This document shows, in pieces, positions 7,426 through 16,923 of a stretch of DNA of 52,259 bases (position 1 is its first letter; each line of letters begins with the position of its first letter). The stretch lies in NCBI RefSeq assembly GCF_000783395.1, contig NZ_JSFK01000014.1, forward strand, positions 1 to 52,259, read 5' to 3'. The translations under genes and the position numbers were made by a program. The DNA comes from Pseudomonas chlororaphis (GTDB lineage: Bacteria; Pseudomonadota; Gammaproteobacteria; Pseudomonadales; Pseudomonadaceae). Under the pieces are notes generated by a model. It was given only the letters and a program-made list of their open reading frames with translations. It was not told where the DNA came from and did not search any database.

Positions 7426-10125
7426 ATGAAACTTACGCTCAAGGAATTCTTCGCAGGTTTTCTGCGGACCCGCCACATCGCCCGGCACTTCCGTCGCCTG
7501 GCGCTGCTGGAATCGATCAACGACACCACGGTCAGCCGTGAAGTCCCGCCGACTTTGGCCAACACCTTGGTCGATGCCGCGCAGTGCGACAGCGGCGTAT
7601 TACTGTCTTCACTGGGCACGCACTCCGATGGCCTGACCGATTTCGAAGTCGATGCGCTGCGTGCGCAATACGGCCTCAACGAAGTCGAACACGAGCAGCC
7701 GCTGCCATGGTGGACGCACCTGTGGCACTGCTACAAAAACCCGTTCAACCTGCTGCTGACCCTGTTGGCGGTGATCTCGTGGCTGACCGAAGACCTCAAG
7801 GCGGCCGTAGTGATTTTCTCCATGGTGGTGCTGTCGACGCTGCTGCGCTTCTGGCAGGAAAGCAAATCCAACCAGGCCGCCGATGCACTGAAAGCCATGG
7901 TCAGCAACACCGCCACGGTGATGCGCCGTGATGCGCCGCGCAGCGAATTGCCGATCAAACAACTGGTGCCGGGCGATCTGATCGTGCTCTCGGCCGGTGA
8001 CATGATTCCCGCCGATTGCCGTGTGCTCAGCGCCAAGGACCTGTTCGTCAGTCAGGCGGCGATGACCGGTGAATCGATGCCGGTGGAGAAGTTTCCACAT
8101 CAGCAGGATCGCGACACGCGCAATCCGCTGGAGCTGGACAACATCCTGTTCATGGGCACTAACGTGGTGTCCGGCACGGCGGTGGCAGTGATCCTCACCA
8201 CCGGCAACAGCACTTATTTCGGTGCGCTGGCGCAACGAGTTGGAGCGACTGATCGTGCAGTGACGTCGTTCCAGCAAGGCGTCAACAAAGTCAGCTGGCT
8301 GTTGATCCGTTTCATGTTCGTCATGGCGCCGCTGGTGCTGTTCATCAACGGTTTCACCAAGGGTGACTGGACTGAAGCGCTGCTGTTCGCACTGTCGATT
8401 GCCGTCGGCCTGACCCCGGAAATGCTGCCGATGATCGTCACCTCGACGTTGGCCAAAGGCGCGGTGTTTCTGTCGCGCAAAAAGGTCATCGTCAAACGCC
8501 TCGATGCGATCCAGAACTTCGGCGCCATGGACGTGCTGTGCACTGACAAGACCGGCACGCTGACCCAGGACAAGATCTTCCTCGCGCGTAATGTCGACGT
8601 CTGGGGTGCCGATTCCGATGACGTACTGGAAATGGCTTACCTCAACAGCTACTACCAGACGGGCCTGAAAAACCTGCTGGATGTTGCGGTGCTGGAGCAC
8701 GTGGAAGTCCACCGTGAACTGAAAGTCGGCACGGCGTTTCGCAAGGTCGACGAGATCCCGTTCGACTTCAATCGCCGACGCATGTCGGTGGTGGTCGAAG
8801 GCCGTGGCCAGCCACATCAACTGATCTGCAAAGGCGCCGTGGAAGAAGTCTTGGCGGTGTGCAGCCGCGTGCGTCACGGCGAAGTCGACGAAGCCTTGAG
8901 CGATGAATTGCTGACCCGGATTCGTCAGGTCACCGCAGCATTCAACGCTGAAGGCTTGCGCGTAGTAGCCGTGGCCGCCCGCTCGATGCCTGAAGGTCGG
9001 GAGATTTACAGCCTGGCTGATGAACAGGAACTGACGCTGATCGGTTACGTGGCGTTCCTCGATCCGCCGAAGGAAAGCACCGCGCCAGCGCTCAAGGCTT
9101 TGGCTGAGCACGGTGTGGCAGTGAAGGTGCTGACCGGCGACAACGAACTGGTCACCGCGAAAATCTGCCGCGAAGTCGGCCTGGCGCAACAGGGGCTGTT
9201 GCTGGGTAATGACATCGAGCGTATGAGCGATGCTGAACTGGCCGTAGCCGTGGAAACCACCAATGTCTTCGCCAAACTGACGCCGTCGCACAAGGAGCGC
9301 ATCGTGCGCATCCTCAAAGGCAACGGCCATGTGGTCGGTTTCATGGGCGATGGCATCAACGATGCGCCAGCGCTGCGCACCGCCGACATCGGCATTTCAG
9401 TGGACAGCGCCGTGGACATCGCCAAGGAAGCGGCGGACATCATCCTCCTGGAAAAGAGCCTGATGGTGCTGGAGGAGGGCGTGCTCGAAGGGCGGCGCAC
9501 CTTCGCCAACATGCTCAAGTACATCAAGATGACTGCCAGCTCCAACTTCGGCAACGTGTTTTCGGTGCTGGTGGCCAGCGCGTTCATTCCGTTCCTGCCG
9601 ATGCTGCCGATGCACCTGCTGGTGCAGAACCTGCTCTACGACATTTCGCAGATTGCGATTCCATTCGATAACGTCGATGAGGACATGCTGAAAAAACCAC
9701 AACGCTGGCAGCCGGGCGATGTCGGGCGCTTCATGCTGTTCTTCGGCCCGATCAGTTCGATCTTTGACATCACCACGTTCGCCTTGATGTGGTACGTGTT
9801 TGACGCCAACACCCCGGATCACCAGACCCTGTTCCAGTCCGGCTGGTTCGTGGTCGGGTTGCTGACGCAGACGCTGATCGTGCACATGATCCGCACGCCG
9901 AAGATTCCGTTCCTGCAAAGCCGCGCCGCCATGCCGCTGCTGGTCATGACCGGAATCATCATGGCGGTCGGCATCTTCCTGCCGATGGGGCCGCTGGCGC
10001 ACTACTTCAAATTGCAGGCGCTGCCGTCGCTTTACTTCGTGTTCCTGCCAGTGATCCTGCTGGCCTACATGGCGCTGACCCAGGCAGTGAAAGGCTTCTA
10101 CATCCGCCGGTTCGGCTGGCAATAA
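7426..10125 (+). CDS. mgtA: Magnesium-importing P-type ATPase, MgtA
   Basis: An 899-residue P3B-type ATPase that imports Mg2+ across the inner membrane. The phosphorylated aspartate is in DKTGTLTQDK (Asp374). The actuator motif TGESMPVEK lies near residue 210 and the hinge GDGINDAPALRTADIGI near 645. Two helices precede the actuator domain, two follow it, and about six form the C-terminal membrane part, as in MgtA/MgtB. The ATG at 7426 follows AGGGG and matches the family start (MKLTLKEFFAGFLRTRH). A 576-bp gap upstream holds a REP-like repeat and a structured leader with a possible peptide and attenuator. mgtC follows after another repeat, so the two form a magnesium-homeostasis pair. Confidence 0.95.
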   Translation: MKLTLKEFFAGFLRTRHIARHFRRLALLESINDTTVSREVPPTLANTLVDAAQCDSGVLLSSLGTHSDGLTDFEVDALRAQYGLNEVEHEQPLPWWTHLWHCYKNPFNLLLTLLAVISWLTEDLKAAVVIFSMVVLSTLLRFWQESKSNQAADALKAMVSNTATVMRRDAPRSELPIKQLVPGDLIVLSAGDMIPADCRVLSAKDLFVSQAAMTGESMPVEKFPHQQDRDTRNPLELDNILFMGTNVVSGTAVAVILTTGNSTYFGALAQRVGATDRAVTSFQQGVNKVSWLLIRFMFVMAPLVLFINGFTKGDWTEALLFALSIAVGLTPEMLPMIVTSTLAKGAVFLSRKKVIVKRLDAIQNFGAMDVLCTDKTGTLTQDKIFLARNVDVWGADSDDVLEMAYLNSYYQTGLKNLLDVAVLEHVEVHRELKVGTAFRKVDEIPFDFNRRRMSVVVEGRGQPHQLICKGAVEEVLAVCSRVRHGEVDEALSDELLTRIRQVTAAFNAEGLRVVAVAARSMPEGREIYSLADEQELTLIGYVAFLDPPKESTAPALKALAEHGVAVKVLTGDNELVTAKICREVGLAQQGLLLGNDIERMSDAELAVAVETTNVFAKLTPSHKERIVRILKGNGHVVGFMGDGINDAPALRTADIGISVDSAVDIAKEAADIILLEKSLMVLEEGVLEGRRTFANMLKYIKMTASSNFGNVFSVLVASAFIPFLPMLPMHLLVQNLLYDISQIAIPFDNVDEDMLKKPQRWQPGDVGRFMLFFGPISSIFDITTFALMWYVFDANTPDHQTLFQSGWFVVGLLTQTLIVHMIRTPKIPFLQSRAAMPLLVMTGIIMAVGIFLPMGPLAHYFKLQALPSLYFVFLPVILLAYMALTQAVKGFYIRRFGWQ

Positions 10126-10144
10126 CAGCAACACCGCTGCCCCT

Positions 10145-10226
10145 CTGTAGGAGCTGCCGAAGGCTGCGATCTCTTGATTCTGCTTTTTTTAGATCAAAAG
10201 ATCGCAGCCTTCGGCAGCTCCTACAG
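10145..10226. repeat. REP-like inverted repeat, family B
   Basis: Perfect 28-bp inverted arms (10145-10172 and 10199-10226; core GGAGCTGCCGAAGGCTGCGA) surround a 26-bp centre that contains seven T. This is a common Pseudomonas intergenic repeat type. It separates mgtA from mgtC and could act as a strong hairpin in the transcript. Confidence 0.85.
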
Positions 10227-10297
10227 GAGTGTTCGTTTCACCTGGATTTCAAGCAAACCCTACCAAAGGGATTGTTGTGTTTTTAAGAGATTTGACT

Positions 10298-11014
10298 ATG
10301 CAAGCCATCAACAACCTCAACCTCGATTCACTGCTCGACACCCTCGTCAGCCTCAGCGCTGCGTTCATCCTCGGCGGTCTGATCGGCTTCGAACGCCAGT
10401 ACCGGCAACGCACGGCGGGCCTGCGCACCAACGTACTGGTCGCCATCGGTGCAGCGATTTTCGTCGACATGGCCAACCGTCTCGCCGGCGCAGAAGGTGC
10501 GGTACGCGTGGTCGCCTATGTGGTCTCCGGCATCGGCTTTCTCGGCGCCGGCGTGATCATGCGCGAAGAGGGCAACGTGCGCGGCCTCAACACCGCCGCG
10601 ACCCTGTGGACTTCCGCCGCAGTCGGCGCCTGCGCGGGTGCCGACCTGCTCGCCGAAGCCGTGCTCGGCACACTGTTCATTCTGGCCGCCAACACCTTGC
10701 TGCGGCCGATCGTCAACAACATCAACCGCCAGCCGCTGGACGTGGTCTCGGCGGAAGTCACCAACATCGTCTACGTCATCGCCCGCCGCTCCCAGCAAAC
10801 CGCCGTGTTCGCTTTGCTCGAAGCCGAGCTTGAACGCAGCAACTACCCGGCCAGCGACGTGGATGTGCATGCGTTCGGCGCTGATGAAATCGAAATCGAA
10901 GCGACATTGGCGACAACGTCGGTCGACGGTGATGAACTCGACGCGCTGGTGGCGCGGATTTCGACGTCAGCGCTGGTGGTGCAGGCGTTCTGGAGTCCGA
11001 GTACCACCGAGTAA
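10298..11014 (+). CDS. mgtC: MgtC/SapB family membrane protein
   Basis: A 238-residue protein of the MgtC family, which helps bacteria cope with low magnesium and, in pathogens, acid and macrophage survival by inhibiting F-type ATP synthase. The N-terminal half has about four or five membrane helices with the family hallmarks GGLIGFERQYRQRTAGLRTN and GIGFLGAGVIMREEG. The C-terminal part (from about residue 150) is a soluble ACT-like domain. The ATG at 10298 follows AAGAGA; an upstream start at 10229 would begin within the repeat and is rejected. Position after mgtA supports shared magnesium control, perhaps through read-through across the repeat. It is followed by the roc-type promoter region. 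Confidence 0.88.
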   Translation: MQAINNLNLDSLLDTLVSLSAAFILGGLIGFERQYRQRTAGLRTNVLVAIGAAIFVDMANRLAGAEGAVRVVAYVVSGIGFLGAGVIMREEGNVRGLNTAATLWTSAAVGACAGADLLAEAVLGTLFILAANTLLRPIVNNINRQPLDVVSAEVTNIVYVIARRSQQTAVFALLEAELERSNYPASDVDVHAFGADEIEIEATLATTSVDGDELDALVARISTSALVVQAFWSPSTTE

Positions 11015-11033
11015 CCCTTTATTCAGTGTTGGC

Positions 11034-11072
11034 TTGGGAAATTTCCTACAAGTCGACAGGATTAATCTGTCA
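11034..11072 (+). promoter_or_regulatory. Tandem palindromic sites before rocR-like gene 1
   Basis: TTGGGAAATTTCCTACA (11034-11050) is a near-palindrome. A weaker partner, ACAGGATTAATCTGTCA, ends 22 bp later at 11072. The same 19-bp string (CTTGGGAAATTTCCTACAA) recurs before the autotransporter at 23364-23382. Variants lie before the fimbrial operon and the second signalling set. It is a candidate binding site for the LuxR-type response regulators of this island. Confidence 0.6.
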
Positions 11073-11134
11073 ATGCAATGCCTTATCCGACGCCACTATG
11101 CCGTCTCTCAGGTCTGCGCAGCGATGGATGAAAG

Positions 11135-12322
11135 ATGACCTCACCCCGTGTTCTGGTACTGGAAAATCATGCGTTCGCACGCAGCGTGATGGTCAGGATG
11201 CTGCACCGCCTCGGTGTGCGCGATGTGTTGCAGGCCAGTGATGGCGAGCAGGCGCTGGTGCAGATGCATTTGTCGGGCGGGGTCGACATCGTGGTCTGCG
11301 ATTTGCTCGATAAAGGCCTCGACTGTCTGGGGTTTCTTGGCCATGCCAGGGAAACCGGTATGGTCCGCGCCGTTATCCTCAGCAGCGAATTGCGCCCGCG
11401 CTTACAGCGTACGCTCGGGCAGATGGACACGCTGGCGGGCTTGCAGTTGCTGGGCGTGATTCAACCGCCGGTGCCTTTACGCGTTTTGCACCGCGCGTTG
11501 CATCGCTACCGGACACCGCATCCGGCGCTGAATGTGCGGGTGCCGCCACGGGAATTGCCCAGCGAAGACGAGCTGCTTCGGGGACTGGCACTGGGTGAAT
11601 TTCGTGCCTGGTTCCAGCCCAAATTCTATCTGGCGAGCAACCAGGTTGCTGGCGCCGAGGCGCTGGTGCGCTGGGAACACCCGGCCAGCGGCGTGTTGTT
11701 GCCGGGCGAGTTTCTCGCCGCGCTGGTCGCCTATGACTTGATCAATCCGATGTTCAAACAGTTGCTCGAGCAAGGCTTGTGCCTGCTGGGAATCTTGCGC
11801 CATCAGGGGCTGCACCTGGAACTCTCATTCAACCTGCATGCCTCGCAACTGGCCGACCACGAACTGGTCGGGCATATCCAGAGCGCATTGCAGCGTCACG
11901 GGTTTACCGGTTCGGTCTTGCAGTTTGAGCTGAGTGAAAACGGGTTGCTGGAAATGCCGCCCGGCACGCAAGAAAGCCTGTTGCGCTTGCGTTTGCTCGG
12001 TTGTGGCCTGGCCATCGATGATTTCGGTGCCGGCTTTTCTTCGCTGAAACTGCTGTGCCAGTTGCCCTTCAATCAGCTCAAGTTCGACGCCGAACGGGTC
12101 CAGCATCTGTACCAGCCCTGTTGGCAAACCATAATCGCCACTACGCGAGCACTGGCCAATTCGCTGGATATGCAACTGGTGATTGAGGGTGTCAGCAGCC
12201 GCTCGATGAAGGAGGCACTGATCGGGCTGGGTTGTGAGGTTGGTCAGGGTTTTCACCTCGCCCGGCCCATGACCGGGCATGATTTGTTGCAGTGGCTGAC
12301 GTCTCGCGATCAACTGGATTGA
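11135..12322 (+). CDS. REC-EAL c-di-GMP phosphodiesterase, RocR-like
   Basis: A 395-residue protein with a receiver domain (about 1-125, phospho-acceptor Asp56) and an EAL domain (about 150-390). The catalytic set is complete: Glu175 in EAL, Asn233, Glu265, Asp295-Asp296 in IDDFGAGFSSL, Lys316, Glu351 and Gln371. The first six EAL positions and Asp56 carry the same numbers I recall for P. aeruginosa RocR, the c-di-GMP phosphodiesterase of the RocSAR system that counteracts the activator RocA1. It should therefore hydrolyse c-di-GMP, with phosphorylation by the neighbouring kinase modulating activity. It opens a set with the LuxR-type regulator and BvgS-type kinase downstream. The tandem palindrome lies 63 bp before the ATG. 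Confidence 0.9.
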   Translation: MTSPRVLVLENHAFARSVMVRMLHRLGVRDVLQASDGEQALVQMHLSGGVDIVVCDLLDKGLDCLGFLGHARETGMVRAVILSSELRPRLQRTLGQMDTLAGLQLLGVIQPPVPLRVLHRALHRYRTPHPALNVRVPPRELPSEDELLRGLALGEFRAWFQPKFYLASNQVAGAEALVRWEHPASGVLLPGEFLAALVAYDLINPMFKQLLEQGLCLLGILRHQGLHLELSFNLHASQLADHELVGHIQSALQRHGFTGSVLQFELSENGLLEMPPGTQESLLRLRLLGCGLAIDDFGAGFSSLKLLCQLPFNQLKFDAERVQHLYQPCWQTIIATTRALANSLDMQLVIEGVSSRSMKEALIGLGCEVGQGFHLARPMTGHDLLQWLTSRDQLD

Positions 12323-12482
12323 GCGGCTACGCAAAGCATGCGGAAAAGGCCAAGATAGTCCCTACACTGTGCGAAGTCTGGTGTATTTTGAGCCACGCTC
12401 CGAACCGTCATTCATTCGAGTTTCTTCCAGGCCATGGACGATTGCATTTCCGAGTCTTTCGGCGGGTCCTACAGGGGTTCAT

Positions 12483-13109
12483 ATGTTTAAAGCGTTGGTT
12501 GTAGACGATCATCCGTTCATTCGCTCGTCGGTCAGGATGCTCCTTAAACTGGAAGGCTTCGAGGTGGTGGGCGAAGCCGACAACGGTGCCGATGCCGTGC
12601 AGTTGACGCGCGAGCTCACACCCGACTTGATCATCCTCGACATCGCCATGCCCAAACTCGACGGGCTGGAAGTGATCAGCCGCATCTGTGCACTCGGTGT
12701 GAAGAGCAAGATTCTGGTGCTGACCTCGCAGTCGGCATTGTTCTATTCAGCGCGCTGCATGAAGGCCGGCGCCGCAGGCTTCCTGTCCAAGACCAATGAG
12801 CTGGATGAGTTGATCAAAGCGATCAAGGTCATCATGGATGGCTACACGTTCTTTCCCAATCTTTCGACCAGCAGTGTGCGCCGCAGTGATTCGCAGGCCA
12901 GCGATCTGGAATTGATCCAGAGCCTTTCCGACCGTGAGCTGACCATTCTGCAGCAGTTGTCCAACGGTCTGACCAACAAGGAAATCGGCGAAGCGATGCT
13001 GCTGAGCAACAAGACGATCAGCACCTACAAGACGCGCCTGATCGAAAAACTCAACGTCAAGTCGGTGGTGTACCTCGCCGATTTTGCCAAACGCAATAAC
13101 CTGATCTGA
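12483..13109 (+). CDS. LuxR/NarL-type response regulator, RocA1-like
   Basis: A 208-residue response regulator with an N-terminal receiver (VVDDHPFIR near residue 7, phospho-acceptor Asp53 in IILDIAMP) and a C-terminal LuxR-type helix-turn-helix (about 143-205, LSDRELTILQQLSNGLTNKEIGEAM). It resembles BvgA, RcsB and RocA1. The ATG at 12483 is preceded by AGGGG and starts right at the receiver. Its stop codon directly abuts the kinase ATG (TGAATG), so the two are co-translated partners. In P. aeruginosa, RocA1 activates cupC fimbrial genes; the fimbrial operon lies just downstream here. A paralogue is at 28205-28831. Confidence 0.88.
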   Translation: MFKALVVDDHPFIRSSVRMLLKLEGFEVVGEADNGADAVQLTRELTPDLIILDIAMPKLDGLEVISRICALGVKSKILVLTSQSALFYSARCMKAGAAGFLSKTNELDELIKAIKVIMDGYTFFPNLSTSSVRRSDSQASDLELIQSLSDRELTILQQLSNGLTNKEIGEAMLLSNKTISTYKTRLIEKLNVKSVVYLADFAKRNNLI

Positions 13110-16100
13110 ATGCGCCATTTCACGCGATGCTGGCTGCTCGGCCTGGCCGTTTTTGTCAACACGGCGCTGGCAACGCCGGTACAAACCCTGCATGTGCTCG
13201 GCCGTTCGACTGTCGACGGCTACAGCGTCCAGCTCGATGGTCAGGACTGGGCCTGGTTGCGCAGCAAAGGCACGTTGCACCTGGGTGCCTCGGCCCCCGA
13301 TTATTCACCCTTCGCGATCACCAGCAACGGTAACGATTACGAAGGGCTGACGGCCGATTACGCAGAGTTGCTCAGTCAACTGCTGAATATCCACATCGAA
13401 GTGCGCCGCTATGCCTCGCGCTCCGAAGTGCTGGCGGCGCTGAAAAACGGGGAAGTGGACATGCTCGGCACGTCCAACGGTTTCGAAGCCGCCGACCCGG
13501 ATCTGGCAATGTCCCAAGCCTATGCCGACGATGTGCCGACGCTGGTAACGCGCGTCGGCGACAGTCAGAACCTGTCGCCGGACCTCGCCGGCAAGCAGGT
13601 AGCGATGCTTTATCACTACCTGCCGCCGGAGCAGGTCAAGGCGTTCTACCCGCACGCCAATGTGCGGCTTTATCCTTCGACGCTGAGTGCCATCGGTGCT
13701 GTGGCGTTCGGCAGTGCCGACGTCTATCTCGGCGACTCGATCAGCGCCAATTACCTGATCAACAAGAACTACCTGAACAACGTGCAACTGGCCGACTTCT
13801 CGCAAATGGAAGTGCAGAATTTTGCCTTCGCAGTGCACCGTGGCAATGAGCGGTTGTTGCGCATCGTCAACGCCGCCCTGGAGAGTATTCCACCCGGAGA
13901 GCGCATGACCATTCTGCGCCGCTGGAGCGCAGGCGGCGCGAGCATGCCTGGGCAGCAGGCGCTGCATTTCAGCGCCAGCGAACAGCGCTGGATGGCCCAG
14001 CATCCGCGCTTGCGCGTGGCCATCGATGACAGCTTTCTGCCGCTGTCGTTTTACGGTCAGGACGGCGAATTTCGCGGGATCAGCGCCGATGTACTGGCCA
14101 AGGTCGCGTTGCGCACCGGTCTGAAATTCGATGTGCAACGCGCGCAATCGGTGCCGGAACTACTCGAGCAGATTCGCGACAACCGGGCGGACGTATTGAT
14201 CACCCTGACCCCGAGTGTCGAACGCGAGGACACCCTGCGTTTCACCCGGCCGTATCTGAGCACGCCGTTTGTGCTGGTCAGCCGCACCGATGCCAACAGC
14301 CCCGGAACCCTCGATGACATGGTCGGCAGACGGTTGGCGGTGATTCGCGGCAATCCGGTGCGCGACATGTTGGTCGAGCAATATCCGCGGGTGACGCTGG
14401 TCGATGCCGACAATGCCCAGCAAGCCATGGCCATGGTCGCCAATGGTCAAGCCGAGGCGGCGGTCAATTCGCTGATCACAGCGCGCTATATGATTTCCCG
14501 GCAGTATCGCGATCGGCTGCGCATCACCAGCACCGTCGGTACGCAGTCGGCGCAAGTGGCGTTTGCCACCGCGCGTGGGGCACTGGAGCTGTACTCGATC
14601 CTCGACAAAGCGTTGCTGAGCATTCCCCCGGAAGAGCTGGATGAGGTGACTAATCGCTGGCGCAGTGAAGTGGTGGTCGATGACAGTTACTGGCTGCGCA
14701 ATCGCAGCGCGATCATTCAGGGCTTTGCCCTCGCGGCGGTCCTGTTGCTGCTGGCATTCGGCTGGATCGCCTATCTGCGTCTGCTGATGCGCAAACGCCG
14801 GCAGGCGGAAATCGCTCTCAACGATCAACTCGAATTCATGCGCGTATTGATCGACGGCACGCCACATCCGATCTACGTGCGTGACCGCGCCGGCAAGCTG
14901 CTGGTGTGCAACGAAGGCTACTTGCAGGTCTTCCAGGTCGAGCGTGCAGCGGTGATTGGCAAGACGGTGCTTGAAGGTGTCCTGGAAAATTCTGCGGAAG
15001 CCCAGGCCTATCACGATGATTACCTGCAAGTGATGAGCGAAGGCTTGCCGCGCGTGCAGGATCGCAGCCTGAGCATGGGTGACAACGTGTTGACCATTTA
15101 TCACTGGATGCTGCCGTATCGCGGCAGCGACGGTGAAGTCAGCGGCATGATCGGCGGCTGGATTGACGTCAGCGAACGCCAGCGCTTGCTCGAAGCCCTG
15201 CGTGAAGCGAAGGAGGGCGCCGACGACGCCAACCGCGCCAAGACCACGTTCCTCGCCACCATGAGTCATGAAATCCGCACGCCGATGAATGCGGTGATCG
15301 GCATGCTCGAACTGGCAATGAAGAAAGCCGAGCAGGGCATCATGGATCGCTTCGCCATCGAAGTCGCGTCCGGTGCTGCGCGTGGCCTGCTGGACCTGAT
15401 AGGCGACATTCTCGACATCGCCCGTATCGAATCCGGGCGCCTGTCCCTGACGCCGGAGCGGGCCAACCTGCGCGAACTGCTGGAGTCGGTGGTGCGCATC
15501 TTCGAAGGCCTGGCGCGGCAAAAACAGTTGCGCCTGGTACTGGAACTGGACGCCGCGGCGAACCGCGATGTGCTGGTCGATCCGCTGCGCTTCAAGCAGG
15601 TGTTGTCGAACTTGTTGAGCAACGCCATCAAGTTCACCGAAAAAGGCCAGGTGCGCGTCAGCCTCAAGGTCAATCCGGGCACCGACGAAGAACGTCTGGC
15701 CGTGTCTCTGCGGGTCGAGGACACGGGCAGCGGCATCAGCGTGGAAGACCAGCAGCGACTGTTCAGCCCGTTCACCCAGGCCAGTAACAACACGCAATCG
15801 GCACGCAGCGGTTCCGGTCTGGGCTTGGTGATCAGCCGTACGTTATGCGAAATGATGGGCGGCCATTTGCGTCTGCACAGCACGCTGGGGCAGGGCACGC
15901 AAATCGCAGTCGAAGTGGCGTTGCCGACTTTGCCGGCATTGATCGAGGTGCCGGCGCAGGTCGCGGAACCGGCCGTTGCCCGGTTTGCCTTGAACATTCT
16001 GGTGATCGACGATTACCCGGCCAATCGGCTGCTGTTGTCGCAGCAACTGAGCTACCTCGGGCACCGCGTCAAAGACGCCGAAGATGGCGCGCACGGTCTG

Positions 16101-16733
16101 CGTGCATGGCGCAACGAGACTTTCGATGTGGTCATCACCGACTGCAACATGCCGATCATGAACGGCTATGAACTGGCGCGGGCCATTCGCGAAGAAGAGG
16201 CGGCGAAAGCACTGACGCCGTGTCTGATTCTGGGGTTTACCGCCAATGCACAACCTGAGGAGATCAGTCGTTGTCAGGCGGCCGGAATGGACGATTGCCT
16301 GTTCAAGCCGATCAGTCTCAAAGACCTCAATGCCCGGCTGGCGCAAGCCACGCCGCAGCCTGTCGCAGACATTGCGCAAGCAGCGGTTGCTGCGTCTGCC
16401 GATGACATCGATCTGAGCAGCCTTGAGCAATTGACCCGAGGCGATCCGGCATCGATCAAAAGCCTGCTCGGCGATCTGGCCAGCAGCAATGACGACGACA
16501 TGGCGCGGTTGCTGCGCCTGTTCACTCAGCATGATCTGCCGGGGTTGGCGGATCTTGCGCATCGGGTCAAGGGCGGCGCACGGATCATCAAGGCTGATGC
16601 CTTGATCAAAGCCTGCGAACAACTGGAAGCGGCCTGCAACGGGCTGGATTCCAATCAACTGACCATCGCAGTGGATGCCTTGCAGCAAGCCATGGAGCGC
16701 TTGGCCGAGCAGTTGGAACCGTTGCTCGTTTAA
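13110..16733 (+). CDS. BvgS-type unorthodox hybrid histidine kinase, RocS1-like, with PAS
   Basis: A 1207-residue membrane sensor. A signal peptide (cut near residue 21) leads into two tandem periplasmic solute-binding-like (Venus flytrap) domains, about 45-265 and 290-520. One membrane helix (534-557) follows, then a PAS domain (about 573-690), HisKA with phospho-His720 ([10 protein letters not shown]), HATPase (N box NLLSNAIKF near 834; GSGLGLVIS), a receiver with Asp1011 (VITDCNMP) and an Hpt domain with His1151 (LAHRVKGG). This is the full four-step phosphorelay layout of BvgS/EvgS. Partners are the adjacent LuxR-type regulator and REC-EAL protein, as in RocSAR. The paralogue at 28842-32060 lacks the PAS domain. 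The ligand is unknown. Confidence 0.92.
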   Translation: MRHFTRCWLLGLAVFVNTALATPVQTLHVLGRSTVDGYSVQLDGQDWAWLRSKGTLHLGASAPDYSPFAITSNGNDYEGLTADYAELLSQLLNIHIEVRRYASRSEVLAALKNGEVDMLGTSNGFEAADPDLAMSQAYADDVPTLVTRVGDSQNLSPDLAGKQVAMLYHYLPPEQVKAFYPHANVRLYPSTLSAIGAVAFGSADVYLGDSISANYLINKNYLNNVQLADFSQMEVQNFAFAVHRGNERLLRIVNAALESIPPGERMTILRRWSAGGASMPGQQALHFSASEQRWMAQHPRLRVAIDDSFLPLSFYGQDGEFRGISADVLAKVALRTGLKFDVQRAQSVPELLEQIRDNRADVLITLTPSVEREDTLRFTRPYLSTPFVLVSRTDANSPGTLDDMVGRRLAVIRGNPVRDMLVEQYPRVTLVDADNAQQAMAMVANGQAEAAVNSLITARYMISRQYRDRLRITSTVGTQSAQVAFATARGALELYSILDKALLSIPPEELDEVTNRWRSEVVVDDSYWLRNRSAIIQGFALAAVLLLLAFGWIAYLRLLMRKRRQAEIALNDQLEFMRVLIDGTPHPIYVRDRAGKLLVCNEGYLQVFQVERAAVIGKTVLEGVLENSAEAQAYHDDYLQVMSEGLPRVQDRSLSMGDNVLTIYHWMLPYRGSDGEVSGMIGGWIDVSERQRLLEALREAKEGADDANRAKTTFLATMSHEIRTPMNAVIGMLELAMKKAEQGIMDRFAIEVASGAARGLLDLIGDILDIARIESGRLSLTPERANLRELLESVVRIFEGLARQKQLRLVLELDAAANRDVLVDPLRFKQVLSNLLSNAIKFTEKGQVRVSLKVNPGTDEERLAVSLRVEDTGSGISVEDQQRLFSPFTQASNNTQSARSGSGLGLVISRTLCEMMGGHLRLHSTLGQGTQIAVEVALPTLPALIEVPAQVAEPAVARFALNILVIDDYPANRLLLSQQLSYLGHRVKDAEDGAHGLRAWRNETFDVVITDCNMPIMNGYELARAIREEEAAKALTPCLILGFTANAQPEEISRCQAAGMDDCLFKPISLKDLNARLAQATPQPVADIAQAAVAASADDIDLSSLEQLTRGDPASIKSLLGDLASSNDDDMARLLRLFTQHDLPGLADLAHRVKGGARIIKADALIKACEQLEAACNGLDSNQLTIAVDALQQAMERLAEQLEPLLV

Positions 16734-16752
16734 GACGACTTAAGTTCAATCG

Positions 16753-16791
16753 CTAGGAAATATCCTACACGGCGCAGGGAATGCGCCTACA
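16753..16791 (+). promoter_or_regulatory. Tandem palindromic sites before the fimbrial operon
   Basis: CTAGGAAATATCCTACA (16753-16769), the most symmetric copy (TAGGA...TCCTA), is followed by GCAGGGAATGCGCCTACA ending at 16791, again 22 bp on. The arrangement matches that before rocR-like gene 1 and the autotransporter. It lies 132 bp before the fimbrial subunit start and is a candidate operator for the RocA1-like regulator. Confidence 0.65.
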
Positions 16792-16923
16792 GGAACCGCT
16801 CACCCAAAAGACCAAGATTGTTTCGTCGCCCAGGCAGATGGCTGCTAACACACGACGCATTCCGCGTCGGACAACCATCCGGACTTTCGCGACAGATTCG
16901 TCACTTACTTTTGGAGTTGTCCC

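Noticed and set aside
10220..10226. TCCTACA-type sequence resembling the island motif
   Set aside because: Part of the family B REP-like repeat, which explains the match. A CTCCTACA near 36592 also lacks a left half.
12355..12473. GTCCCTACA (12358) and GGTCCTACA (12465) before rocA-like gene 1
   Set aside because: Only the right half matches and no left half is present; the second overlaps the ribosome binding site. Too weak to list as sites.
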